Origin: Sphaerochaeta sp. Phil3
GTDB lineage: Bacteria; Spirochaetota; Spirochaetia; Sphaerochaetales; Sphaerochaetaceae
Length of the DNA stretch: 64,000 nucleotides
Assembly: GCA_001940825.1 (NCBI GenBank)
Contig: MSGT01000071.1
Span: 36,101 to 100,100, forward strand
Reading direction: 5' to 3'
The notes beneath the pieces are model-generated. The model did not search any database, was not told where the DNA came from, and saw only the letters and a program-made list of their open reading frames with translations. The stretch's first letter is position 1, and each line of letters opens with the position of its first letter. The position numbers and the translations under genes were made by a program. This document shows positions 33,001-47,400 of this stretch, one piece after another.

Positions 33001-35492
33001 TCTAATGTAGTTAGATTCCATACAGCTTGACCCTCTTCCTTTTCTCTGTCTAACAAAGTATTATAACGCTATATTTCCTTTTCTAAGCTACTTAGAGCGG
33101 TATTAATATAACCAACCATTATCTCTTGTTCCGTAGCATCTTGAAACTCTTTTACTTTATTCTTAAGTATTCTAGATTCAATGTCTCTACCCTTAGAAGA
33201 TAACAATATAGTCTTATTAGATAGTGTTTTTAATATCTTGTTTACTATCTCTGATGTCTATTTTAACTGTTGTTCATTTAATTTACTTAATTGATTGTTT
33301 TCTCCAAGTAAACCTAATGATTTCTTAGCCGCTAAATCTACATCACTACGTATTGGCATTTTATATACACCAGTTAATTCATTTTGATTTTCTTCATTTA
33401 CTAATACATTAGAGAAATATACATTAGTAACATTACCTTCCTTATCTACATCTACTTCGATAGGAATCACACCTCTTTCATCTATATGTATCCCCAATTG
33501 TTCTTGCATGTACTGATACATTGCTAACTAGAACATATGTCTGTCCCTATCTGGTCTATTTGAATATTTAGTTTTGTTATAGTAAGTAAAACCATATTTC
33601 TTCTTGTCACCATAATTGCGCATTTTGGTCTTGAAATCAAGAAGTTTTATTTTACCTCTCTTATCTCTTACTAATAAGTCTAATGTACCAGCTACTTTTG
33701 CATCATCATTTGATATTACCTACTCTGATGCTATTACTTGACCGTTTCTCTTTACTATATTAGCTATGTTAGTAAGTTGTTTTATTACTCTAGGACTAAA
33801 TTGTGTATCTCCTATTGGTTCACCTTTCATCAACTTACTTAGTACTTCATGTATAGCTGTACCTACTCTAGCGGTGAAGTCACCATATATAAGTTGTTGC
33901 TAAGTCATAGTATCTATATCTTCAGCAAAACCAGCTAACTTCTTAACATCAGATACAGATTTGTATACTTCTCCCGTTTCAGTATTAGTATAAGTATGAG
34001 TATCTGCATCAAAAGCGATATGTTTACTTTGTTGATCAAATATATTTTTAATCGTAACGGGATTGTTAGTCTATTTAATAGGTTTAGCTAAATGCAGGTT
34101 TGCTGTACTTAGTTCCTTATTTATATCTTCTAAGTTGTAATTTAAATCTTGATAATTAGTAAGCATATTTACCATAAAATTATGAGCCTCAACAAAAGCA
34201 TTATCTGAATTAGTAATACCAAATGCTTTCATTAACCAGTCTATAATCTTATCTAACATACTTTGTTTTTTAGAAGCAGGTATGTTCATTAATTCTTTAG
34301 CAAATTTTGCATTAGACCATAATTCAGCTAAGAATTCATATTCATCTTTCATACCATAGTAGTCAGAACCAATATACTATTTTACATTGTCCATTATAGA
34401 CTTAAGTTCACCTTTTAATTCAGGACTATTGTTAAGTACACTTACTGTGGCTGCATGTAATATTTCATGGAATATTGTATTGTCTGCTTTAGATAATTTT
34501 CCATTATGTTCGTATGCTGCATTTTCTGATATATAAACTATGCCATTATCAGTATCATACCAAGCATGAGATGGATTATCTTCACTATATGGTATTAATA
34601 CTACTTTCCTAGCTTTTACATTTACTGGTATATTAGCTTTTACTTTATTGATAAAAGGAACAAGTGCAGGACTACTTTTAGCTAATCTAGTGAGCATTAC
34701 TCCAATAGATGCTTCGTCCTTACCGTTGAATAGTCTATTGCGTAAATCTGGATCAGAAGGAACAGTTGTATCAGTATATTCCGCTCTATATATATTATTG
34801 TCTTCTCTAGAGAAAGAACCTTGATTGTCTATTGATTTGATTTGATTAGGACGATGAACAACATAGATGTCTTGATTTAATTCCTAATTATCGTCGATTC
34901 CATGAAATATAGCAGCATCAGCCTCTTTAGAAGATCTATTTATGGTACTTACAAAACCTTCTCCTGTTGTTCTCAATTCATCTTTAGTTCCTGTTTTCTC
35001 TATTACATTTTTAGCACTAAGATAAACAGGATAGCTATATTTTCTATCAAGAACTGTACCAGATTTTGGATATCTGGTTCTAGTAAAAAAGATAGCCTCT
35101 TTTGTTCCTCCTTTACTACGACTAAAATAATTATTGAATTCAGTAGAGAATTCCGTAATGGAATCATTACTATGGTGATATACTAATAATGGTTCACTAT
35201 TTTTATCTGTTATTTTAGAAGAATCCTCAGAGCTATTTAACCAATCCCCAAACCAGCTTTTAAAGCTCTTAGAATATACCTAAGCCTTAGCCTTTATAGC
35301 ACTATTACGATCTCCATTATAATAGTTTAAAAGGTCTGAAAATAGCTTAGACTCAGCCCCATTAGGGGCCTTGTCTATAGCATTACCATTGTTTTGGTTC
35401 CATATATCATATGCCGCTACTTCGCCTACGGCATTAACAAGTTCTGTGAACTATTGTTTTACTGTCTTATCATTTAAATTAGGGCATATCAT
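30081..35492 (-). CDS. giant virion protein with ART-like and HExxH segments (1,803 aa)
   Basis: 1,803 aa with 18 in-frame TAGs, stop TAA at 30081. Residues about 75-235 resemble the ART-PolyVal (ADP-ribosyltransferase-like) domain of phage polyvalent proteins: FKSWFGDW, EPLLVYHHS, EAIFFTRT and PNQIKSI. A zinc-metallopeptidase motif HEILH is at 342-346. The rest is helical, with a hydrophobic helix near 1660-1690 followed by DDDDDEDM. The start ATG at 35490-35492 lies 1 nt beyond the stop of the RNA polymerase giant. It is likely packaged and delivered with the genome. Catalysis is inferred from motif resemblance. Confidence 0.85.
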
Positions 35493-35493
35493 A

Positions 35494-38400
35494 TTATTTT
35501 CCTTTACAGTTTAACATTGCTTCATCACTGAAATCATTAGCTATATCGTTCTTCAAATCTGCAAGTATTTCATCTGAAGTCTCTATAGTTTTTAAAGCTT
35601 CAATTGCATTAGGATCTGATGTTATAGATGCATATTGGATGTCATACATCAATTGATCGTGTAGTATTTCTTCCATTTCTCTTAATGTGGTTCCATCTTC
35701 ACCTTTAACATCATAATTTATCCACTTGGCTAATCTATCAACCTCTAATAAATTCTGTAATAGTTTCTATCCTACATCCTTGTTGGATGGATCGGGAATC
35801 AAATTAGCTATAGTATAATAATAAGCTTGATTTACAGTGGAGAATTGCACATCCTAATATGTAAATCGTCTAATAGCATCTTTACTTAATATAGCTTCGG
35901 CCTGTCCTTGTGACATATCATTAAATAAGTCTGCAAAAAATGTAGATATCTATTTCTCTTCAGAAGGAGTTACAGTAACTTCTACATTCTTAACTTCAGC
36001 TTCTCCATCTTCATCATAGGTTCGGTTAGAACCAGTTTCATCTATTATCTCTTTTGCAGGTATAAACTTAACTTGGTTTTTACTAAACTTCTTATTAAAC
36101 TCTACACTTAAGTCAGTATAGTCTTTAACTTGATTAGTAGGAAGTTCTGTAGTATTAGAAGCTTCTTTTATAGAGAATCCCTTATATGTATAACCTGTTT
36201 TAGGTATTAACGCATATACTAATTGAGTGTCTCCGTTAGTGTTAATACTCTTACCTACAAACTTATATAGTAGAGTATTATTAACATTAGATCTATCTTT
36301 TACTTTAACATATGGTTTATAACTTTCATCCAGAGACTACATAAAATTAGTTCTATCTTCTTGTAAACGAAGATATATTGCAGGTCCGTGTTTAACATTA
36401 GGATCAGACATTGACGCGTCTATAAAATTATTTGATACATCGGGAATTAATCTATCATTATTCCATAGACTTCTTAATGTATTATCTATAATAGTAGCAT
36501 AATCTAAGTAAGATTCATTATCATTAAGACTCCTTACTGTCTATTTCATATATTCTTCATAGGTCTGACCATTCAACTCAAAACCTTTCGCTAATACTTC
36601 ATAAGGTACTAAATCAAAGAAGTTATAGATACCATTAGAATGTCCACCACTGCTATAGAATGAATATAGAATTAAATCTTTTGCAATATCTCTTACTTCT
36701 TTACTCGGATGTTCTAATAAGTCTCTCCAAGCATATGTATACATATTCTTAGATTGAGTATCACGCTGTTTTGTAGTAGATACTTCGAAGATCTTAGGAG
36801 CATTTGGATCTGAATTTATACCAGGTTCAAGCAATCTTAATAATGCATTATCTTTTAAATTCTAATACTTTTGATTTGTATATATTGCATTTCTTAGATT
36901 AGATACTCTATCTACTACAGAATTATTACCATAGAATAATGATTTAACAGTCTTGTTATTAGCTTTCATATATTCATTAAAGAAGCCAGCCTCTATATTG
37001 GTTTTTAATTCTCTTGATATAGCATTAACTATTCTTTCATCCTTAGCATAGTAAGTAACTGTCTATCTTTGTATCTATTCTATCATATTTACAAAGTTAG
37101 GAGCGAACTCTATAATCTCATTACTTAACATATTGAACATTAAGTTGATACTATTTTCTAACTTCTTACCTAAGAAAGTTTTATTGAAAATATCAAACGG
37201 ATTAGTAAAGTTAGTATCTGATAATGCCTGTTCTATGGTATGTAGATGTAATATCATTTCGTTAGCATTGTTACCAAACTTAGCGGTATCAATTTGAGAC
37301 GCTTTAATCAAATTAGATAAAGATTTTCCATATTCATCTATTTGATTGAAATATTCAAGTATTTGTAACTGATTATTATACCAGTTATAATCTCTTTGTT
37401 TTTCTGGTATCGCTAATTGACTTTCTAACCATTCTTTATTCATTATTTTATCTGTAAAGAAAGTATCACCATACAAAGGAAGGTCTTCTCTTAGTACCTG
37501 TTCATCTGAAGTAACTATACTATTGTGTTTATTTATAGCATCTTCAAGTAGTTTTTCATATTTTTCCTTAGTATTCTTAAGCCAAGCTTTTTGATATATT
37601 TCAATTGGATTAGAACCTATTTTAGCACTCTTTATACGCATAGCTTCAGAGGCTAACTCTCTAAGTATAGGCTGTGGCAAGAAGTAAAATACTGAATCAC
37701 CCAGACCTGATGATACCATAAATGCAGTAGCACTATACGTATATTTATTAACATTAAGACGAGTAATATAAGGGTCTTTAGCAGCATCTACGTGAGCATT
37801 AATCAATGCAGAAGTCCAGTCCAATATAGATATACCATTTCTATCATACTTAAGATCTAAAGTATTGATACCAAGTAGTTGACATACATTAGGTTTACCA
37901 TCATTAGTAACAGACATAGTATTTAAATTCAAGCCAGCTATTTGAGCAAATGTTCTGAATGTATTAATCAACGCCATAGGACCAATACCTGCATCAGCAC
38001 CAGTATTGTTATTCTTAATTTCTAATTGATATGGAGGGAATAATGCTTCAAGAGAACTGATATTCTTCTTATCAGCAAGATATTTATCTACTTTACCTAC
38101 GATATCTTTAATAGGTTGAGTAGTAACATCAAGAGGAGTAGTGGCATCAAGGAAATGGTTATCAGAAGTAAGAGTAGTATTAAATATATCTAATAATCTG
38201 TTTTCTATTTGTTCTCTACTATTTACAGTCCATTTATCTTTACCCGTATTATTTGATATAAAGTCTTCTAATTTTATTATATCAGTCTTTTTATTGAATA
38301 ATCCTCTTATTCTACTTACTTTTTCAGTATCAGATATAGTTACATTATCAAGTATATCTAATGCATCGTTGTAGTTAATAAATGAATTATAACCTTTAAT

Positions 38401-41400
38401 ATAATTTAATAAGAATTCTTTATCTTCTGCCATCATAGTATCATTGTTCATTAATACTTTCTTGTACAGAGTATTAAGAACTTTAGGTACATCCTTTTCT
38501 GCTTCTTTATATTTATCAGTTTGATAAGCTGCATATTTATAATTATATACTGCAGTTAGGAATTCTTCTTCATTAGAGTAGTCATCACTATCAATAAATT
38601 GTATTTTCTCTAACTTTCCGTCTATATCTCTATAGTTGTACCTAGCCATGTACATTTTATCAATATCGAAGTCAGAACCAGTAAGTGTAGTAATTTCAGA
38701 AGGCATTATAATAACATCACCTGAGCTTTCTCTTAATACATCTACAATCTGTAATGGCAGTGTAGAGTTCATACCCTGTGTAGGAATACGATAACCTATT
38801 GCAAACAAATCAGCATTAGCTAGTATGTATTCTTTGGACTTTTCAAAATCTCCTTGTATTTCAGCTGGTAATACAGATTTGAATAGATTAATAGATACAA
38901 TACATTCCATTCTGCCATTATCAGGTCTTTTGAACTTAAGCTCGTCATTAAATATTATACCTTCTCCTTTTACTTTTGTATTGAGAGGTTTATCGAATGT
39001 GGTAGTCTTAAATCCAAAGTTAGACATCTGAATGAAAGCATTACCTGGAGTATTGATATCAATAGTAGCCTTCTTAATCATTGCAGTTATCCTACTATGT
39101 ATCCAATTAAGAGATGGCAACACTGATAATTCTATATAATAATCTGTAGTATCGTCAGACTTAATAACAGTTTGTAAAGCATCAATCAAATTATATGGCA
39201 TATTACTGTTGATGGCATCATCCCTAAGCATTTTAACGAACTTAGTTTTGTCTACATATAACTTACCACCTTGTTCTTTAATACCTATTTGATTAAACAG
39301 CTTCTATTTACCTATATCAGACAGTCTATCTATAGCTTGAACATATTCATCAATTAGTTTCTGTCCTTTAACTGTCTTACCTTGGAAATCATAATCACCT
39401 TCCTTCTCAACATTAGACATACAGATCTTAATAGGTTGTGTTGCAAAGGTAACTCTCTCCACATTATGAGGATCGGTCACTAACTGTTTACCTATGTATT
39501 TGAACTCCTGTTCATATACAGCAGACTCATTCAGATCTTGTAATTTCCAGTCTCCGTCATACATCTTCATACGTTGCATATTACCAGACTTAGTAGCACT
39601 GTTCATTTTAATCATGTCTACATCGTTGTCTTTCATGTAATCATACATTTGTTGTAAGTCACGATTTACAGCAGTACGTCTGAATATAGTAGCTAGAGAC
39701 ATCTTGTCGTAGATAGGAATTCTATTACCATCGGAATTTATGTAACCAAAATGTACATATTTCAACGGTTGCATAACTATATTATGTAATTCAATTTCCT
39801 ACTCCAAAGACAATTGTTCATCAGATTCTAACAAGTCAAATGCTCTCTATTTATCTTCATTCCAATCTCCGTTCATTATAGATAATTTACGGAACATAGT
39901 GGGAGAAATCCAAACCTGAGCATCTGTTGGGTCTACATCATTATAACCAGATAACCTATTATCAGCATCTTTCTATGCTTTTTCGTATATTTCTTTATCA
40001 GTTAGACCAACAAAGTTCTATTTATTTTCATCTCTGAATCTGAAGTATAACTTAGTAAGAATACCAGGAGCTTCTTCTGTACCTACATACTTATCATACA
40101 TGGCATCATGCATTACTTTAGATACCAATTTGTTAGTATTTAAAGATATAGTTCTGTATGTCTAATCATCTTGAGGTATATTCATTATCTGTCTAGTAGA
40201 AGTAAGAGCAGAGTAACGTTTTACACGGTCGTCTAAGTTTTTATAGTACGCAAGGTCTCCAGATACTAATTTTTCAAACTCTAAAGTAGATATGGCAGAA
40301 TTAACGGCATAATCTGCAATAGCGCTAGCTATCATCTCTGATGTAGTCTTACCATTTTGTGGCTGTACTAAATCTGAATCTAGTAATATGTTTCCTCTGA
40401 TTATATCACTAGCTATAGACTCTCCATCATAATTAATATTTTGAGAATTGGGTTCTATAATTCTGTTATTAATAAATTGTTGAATAGTATCATTTATTCT
40501 CCAATTTAATGAATTCTTAACATAATTATATAACTTCTTATTATTTGGATTCTTGAAGTACATTGTATATACTTTATCAAGACCGTATTTATCTACTTCG
40601 CTTTGTAATTTTACAAAGTATCTAAATTTATATCCATTACCATTCTCAAATACTATCTTATCACCTTTAGTATTATAGTGATAATTTTCTACAAGATATT
40701 TAAAACTATCAGCTTTACCTTGTTCTATGGCCTCTCTGTTTATTCTAAGTATCTATTGTCTTTGTTCAGCTGCACTTAGATTATTCCATTCCGCTAAAGA
40801 TAAACCAACATCACTTAAGAATTTATCCCTTTGTTCGTACGCTTTCTGTATTACTTCATACTCATTAATAGCATATTTCATAAATACAGTAATAGTATCA
40901 TCGTCTAATTGCAACTTCTTAGATTTATCCTTATTTACATTTACTGACTGACGTTTTAAACCTTCAATAAAGTAATATGTACGCTTATTAGCTAGAGTAG
41001 GTAAAGGTAACTTATTATTTAATGTAGCATTAAATTTAAGCAAAATGTCTTCTACAGGGGCAATATCCAGGTATCCTCTACCAGTATCTGTTTCATTTTT
41101 AGATATAACTGATAATTGTGTTGATACTCTCAGAGCATCTCTCACATCCTTGCTGCTCTTAATTTGAGACAACCATACTGAACTATCACAATACTTGCAA
41201 GAAGACAATTCATTGATGTATGCTTCATCTTTTAACCAATCTTCAAACATTGATGTAATAGTATTGTGTTCTGAATAAGCATACACATTGTTACCATTAG
41301 GACCTATTACACTATCATCTTCTGATGTAGGATTAGCTTTAATATATTGTTCTGCTAAGAATTTTACAGACTTCTCATTACCAAGTATATTGAGTATTTT

Positions 41401-44400
41401 ATCTGAATCTACTTTACCATTAGCAGCATTCATAATAGGACCTTCATTGGAGAACAGGTTTTGTATACCATATTTACTCTCGGCTGTACCTGTTCTAGGC
41501 ATGTCCAAAATAAAATTACGCAAGGCTACTTTCTTATCTACATCAACAAATTCTGGATCTGCTATTATAGTATATATTGCAGGACTGTCTAAGGTAATAT
41601 TAAATTTGGAGAATATTCTTATTATCTCATTAACTGTATCATCAAATTCAAACTTACCTTTAATTACTTTATTCTTTAGTTTATTCCAATCGCTGATTGC
41701 TTGCTTAAGTTCATCCTTTCTACTTGATGGATTAGACATACCAAAAGCTACAGACCATTGTCTATTGATAGTTCTTGAACGCTTATTGATATCTGCATCA
41801 CCAAATGTCATTTTTACACCAGTTATCCTACCTCTTCTTTGTGTCTATTCAAAATATGCATTCTAAAATCTATTTCTGTGTTTCTTAAATGTAACAAAGA
41901 ATCTATTCTTAAATTGTTGATCAGAGTTTTCTAATCTATTCAACAACTCACTATACATATTTATCTTATATTCATCTCCAAGTTGTTCGGTATCTCTGGC
42001 TGCATCCTTAAGTCTTTGAATCATTTCCTCATAAGATTTAGCACTATGTAATCTACTAAAAGTATTATACCAAGCTATATCTGCATTAGTAAATTGATTC
42101 ATAAATGTAGTAGTACTAGGTAATTTACTACTTCTAAGAGTTAAGAATAACAATCTAACATCAGCTTGTGCATTCTCCTTAGCAGAAAATTCGTATGCAG
42201 ATTTTATTTCATCATTTACTATGGTGTTCATATCTTCCTTATATGAATCTTCCATTTCTGCTTTCTTTCTTCTAAGTCCATAGCCTTCAAACTTAATATC
42301 TATAAGAGGTCTGAATACATTATTGAAATTATTCAAAATCTCTGTATATATATTTGTAGCCTGACGAGCCATGATTTTAGCTTTGTCACTAGCCTAATCA
42401 TTTTCAATTACAGCCTGATAAGCGTCTTTACATTTCTGTAAATAATCAATAGTAGGTTGGAAATCTATAGGTTTATTAAGGCTCTACAATCTTTGTATAT
42501 TGTTATTAAACAAAGTAGTAGCTGCCAATGTATTGATTACCTCTTCTAATATATTGCTATCGTATATAGCTTCTAAAGTAACACCATTGATAGTCAAAGG
42601 TACTCTAGCTTGTTTGCCATAGTTAGCATCAAAATTACTAACTGATATAGGATTTTGTTTTCTAAACCTATACTCCCCATTTCTAATACTAGCAAATAAA
42701 CTATTTATATCTTCAAATTTAGGCTTCTTTGTAAATAAAGCTCTAAAGAAGTTAGCTATGTTTTTGAAGAATTGTTTTACTCTACCTGTTACACTTCTGT
42801 CAAAATCATTAGCTAATACGTATTCTCTAAATCTTTCTGCTAAATACTCTTCTACTTCTTTATTTGAATTATTTATCAGATTATATTCTTTTCTAGCCTG
42901 TCTGTAAAGTTCTTCTCTTTCCTCTGGTGATAAGTAAAGTAACGATACTCTATGAAATGCTTCGTGATATGGAGCACCTTGCTTAGCTCCTTGATACAAT
43001 GTCAATCCATCCTTAGACATTATAGCCCAAGCTAATACAGGATTGCCATGAGTACCTATAGTACTTATCAATTTGTCAGTAAGTTGTACATCGTTGTTTA
43101 CTAAGTTACCAACCATATTTCGGTACCCTGCTACCTCTTTAGATATATCAGAACGTTCATAAGCAGTATCTAATTCATCTAAATTAACTTCCATAGTAGG
43201 ACCAGAAGGATTGTCAAACTGAGCAAATATATCTGGCATACCCATCTGTTTTGCTAAATCATTCAGTTCCTATGCATCCTGTGCAGTAACAGTATTAGAA
43301 GCAGCCTGCTCGAAATTACTAGGTGCAGGCGTATCTGGCATCTTGGCGGTTTCTTTTACTGCGGATGATTTAGCTTGTTTAGGTTGGTCTTTTACTATAG
43401 TATCAGCAATTTTTGTAAGATATGCTTTTACATTCGTACCTTGTCCTGGAACTGTATCTTCAAGAGTTTCGTATAATTCATCTGCTGATTCAAATACTTC
43501 CTATAGTTTAGGATCATTCTTATACAGTACTCTTGGATTATTCTGTAATTGAGTTAAGTAATCAGATATAGAAGCTGCATCAAATCCAGTCAAAGAAGAA
43601 AGATAATTATACATCTTAGTATATCTCTTACCTTCTGCTGTATCACTGTCAAATGGATTCTTAGGATTAGTTACTTTCTTTGTCTTAGTAGTGGTCTTCT
43701 TTGCGATTTTCTTAGCAGATCTACTAGGATAATTAACACTGATACTAGCTAAAGCACTCTAACTATATATCTTTGATATATTGTCTTCTTCGTTAGCATT
43801 ACTAGCTATTTCATTATATGAGTCTATTACAGCTTTTCTAAGAGTCTTTAAAGCTTGTAAATCACTAGATGTATCTAATATTCTACCATTCAATTTACCA
43901 TCCTGTATTTTAAATGTATGTTTAGGATAAAAGTCCTACATCAATTCAGGATCTATAGTATAAGTAACAGTAGTACCATCAGGCGCAGAAGCTAATGATG
44001 CAGCTAAACCCTCTCTGTTCCATTTAGATTTGCCAGAATTTTTATCTACCTTATTAGTAATAGTTATTGAGGATCCTTCAACATTGGGGGTTTCTTCTTC
44101 CTACTGTTCTGTCTACTTAGTTTCCTATTGAGCAGCATTCAACGGAGTAGGAGTGTCATCAGAAGTAACATCTAAGGATGGTTCTAAATATAGAAGGGAT
44201 TGTCTATATAAATTAGCGTCTTCTCCTGGATCAAGATTAGTTCTAAATACACCTTGATTAATCAATCTTGTGAGATATGGAGTATTTCTGTCTGATTCTA
44301 AAGTAAAATCTCCAGATTTAATAGTATAACCGAATTCATTATTAGAATTAGCTGATAATAGATTGTGATCTATAGCATAGTTTTTATTCTTGATCATCCA

Positions 44401-47400
44401 TTGAACAAACGGTTCAATATTGTTAGGATCAACTGGAGTAAGTTTAGCTCCGTAACGTATGATATTTTCATCGAAATCTATTACTAATTGTTTAGCTCTA
44501 AGATATCCTTTAGGATATTTGTTGTCCTCCCTGTCTTGAATAGTCTTAGGTCCCCAGAATATAAGATCATCCAATAATTGACCAATAGTAACATCAGAAC
44601 CAAAGGTATTTATTTCGCTGAAAGATTTACCATCTAAACCAACAGAAGATTTAATTACAGAGTTAAGATAATTACGTCTTTTTACATCTGAGCTAACTAA
44701 AGTAAGCATCATCTTTGCTATTAATCTAGCAACTGGTTCATCTACTTTCTTAGGATTAAGTTTCATTACAAAACCAGGAGTCTTAGTAAGAGACAATGCT
44801 GAAGGTATTATAAGATACGGAGTACCGGGATTGCCTGTAGCTCTTGCTGCATCTATTCTACCGTTGTGTTCATAGTATATAATTTGAGTATTAGTACCAA
44901 TACCAATACGAACTGGTATATTCATTACTTTACCAGTTTGTGAATGTCTTACCTTGTGTATATATTGTTTAGATTTATTATCATAGGTTATACCCAATGA
45001 AGGTATATCTGCTATACTGTTCTAAGTAGAACCTTGAATAGTATTGAAGTATCCTCCCTCTCTATTTAAAGAACCTTGTTTGAATGACAAGCTACCTTTA
45101 TTAGCCAATAATGATCTAATAAGTTTGATTCTTTCATCTCTTTGTTCTGGAGTTAACTTAAACTTACTATTAGTACCGCCTTCAGCTGGAACATAATGTA
45201 TATTCTTATATCTAATTTTAGATACTTCATTGTAGGTAGTAGCTTGTATCGGCAAGTAATAAATTATCAGTTGCTTATCTTTTACTTCTAAATCTTCAAA
45301 TGCTTTTACAGGATTCTTACTGTTAAGGAGTTTCTTATATAAGTCAGCAGCCTTCTTAGCTTCTGGAGATATATTTGTATTATTATAATTCTGACTTAAA
45401 GTAAACTCTACAGATAGAGCTTTAGGATCGAATGCAGGATTATTCACATACTGTAAAGCAAAATCCTTACCAGATAATAACTTAATATGTTTATTATCTT
45501 TCTCTACAGGTTCTGTTATCTTTACTTCACCTTCTTGTTGTTCAACTGGTCTACTTACGAATTTTTCTTCTTCTGCTACAGGTTCGTAGCTTTGCTCTCT
45601 ATCCGGAGCCAAACTCTTCATCTACTGAGCATTTCTATCTCTCAACATGGATTCTTGAAAAGAAACCCCATCTTTACTCACCATATCGGCCAATACTGGA
45701 TTGAGAGTTCTTTCCCCATTCAGTATAGTGTATTCAGGATATTCTACTCCATTTGTATCTGTATATATATATCCCTCATTATTACTATATTGAGTTTTAG
45801 ATTTGTCGAACTGCACATCTTCTCCAGTAGAAGGATTTACATATGTTGTATTATCTTCTGGAAGACCGGTTATGTTTCTTCTTTCATTATTGGCATAGAA
45901 CTCATCCCCTCTATTCTATATACTTTGAAGATAATTTACATACTTAGTAAAACGTTTATTCTATTCTACTAAACTGTTCTTTATCTCGTTCCAATCTTCT
46001 GGTTTCTACTCACTTTTACTGAGTTCATTAAGACGTTTAGAATTATTCCTTCTGGCTGTATTTAAATAGTTTATTTTGCCTTCTATACCACCTGTTAAAA
46101 ATACTCTATTACTTTCTTTTATTTCATTTGGAGTACTTTCGTCATTATTTATAGTAGACAGCTACTCATACATCTCCTCAAGCTCTTGTTCTATCTATTG
46201 ATCTCTTAAAGTAGCTTCTTCTTCAGCAGTCTATCTCTGTTTAGTTTCCTCCTGTATTTTATTGCTAGTTTCAATAGCTTGAGTTACAGCTTTATTAGAT
46301 TCAGTAAAGTCCTGTTTAGCTTTATCACCAGATAAGTATTGCAAGTCATACTTGTCTAGTATATTAGATATACGTGTATTATCTTGAATCTCTTTATTAT
46401 CAGCATACTGATCAAGATTCATTGCTGTTTTATAAGTAGCATTATTACGTATATTGTTGTATCTATGTTTTATTTCCTTAGCTAACTGTTCTCTAATCTT
46501 AATGCGCTGTTCATCAGTAGTCTCTGGTTTAGAATATTCATCTATTAAATTCTGAATCTTAATCCTACTTTTCTGATCAGCAGTAGTAGGTTCGCCAGCT
46601 ATTGATTCATTTAGAGTTAAATCTAATGCAGACAGTTCTGGAGACTGATTTTCTAAATTTTGAATTTTCTTTCTAGTCTCATTGTATATTCTTTGAGACA
46701 TATTAATATTAAATAATTTAGAAAATATTTGATTAGCTAACATGTTTTTAGTAATCATATAAGCTAATCTTTCAGAATCATTACTCGGTTTAGTTGATTT
46801 AGATATATCATTAGATCTTCGTATTGCATCCTTTCTAGCATTTTGTATTAAATCAGCTTTTTCATTTATACCAGCATTTCTAAGTTGGTTTTCAAATGCC
46901 TGCAATACACTCATACCAGTTGCATTAGTGGATAATGCATTATCTATCTGACTTGTAAAGGCTAATATATCTTTAGTAACAAAATCAGGATCAGCTACAT
47001 CAGCATCCTTAAGATTCTGTATATAATCCTATTGATTTCTTAACTTCTCTAACAAACTAGATGCTACCTATACCTGATCGTTTGGTTCAGTATACATCAT
47101 TGCTTCATTAAATAGAGCTTTACTTTGTTTATATAAATCATTTAAAGTAGTAGCCCTCTCCATTACTCCATCATATTGTTCCTGAGTAATAGCTCCTTGT
47201 TTCGCAGCCATCTTAGCACCAGCTGCTAACGAATCAAATTCTCCAGATGCAATATAGGGTATTATGGAGTTGTCTTCTTTAGTTCTACTATTAGCAAATC
47301 CACCAAAAGCTCCAAGAATTGCACCAATTGTACCTTCTTCTAACATGCCCATCCATTCGTCTTTACCAAAAGCTTCTGTACCGAACATGCCTTTACCTTT

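Noticed and set aside
45487..45972. 161-aa plus-strand hydrophobic frame, and similar plus-strand frames at 41288 and 47789
   Set aside because: They are antisense to the continuous recoded polymerase gene and have no leader or conserved motif.
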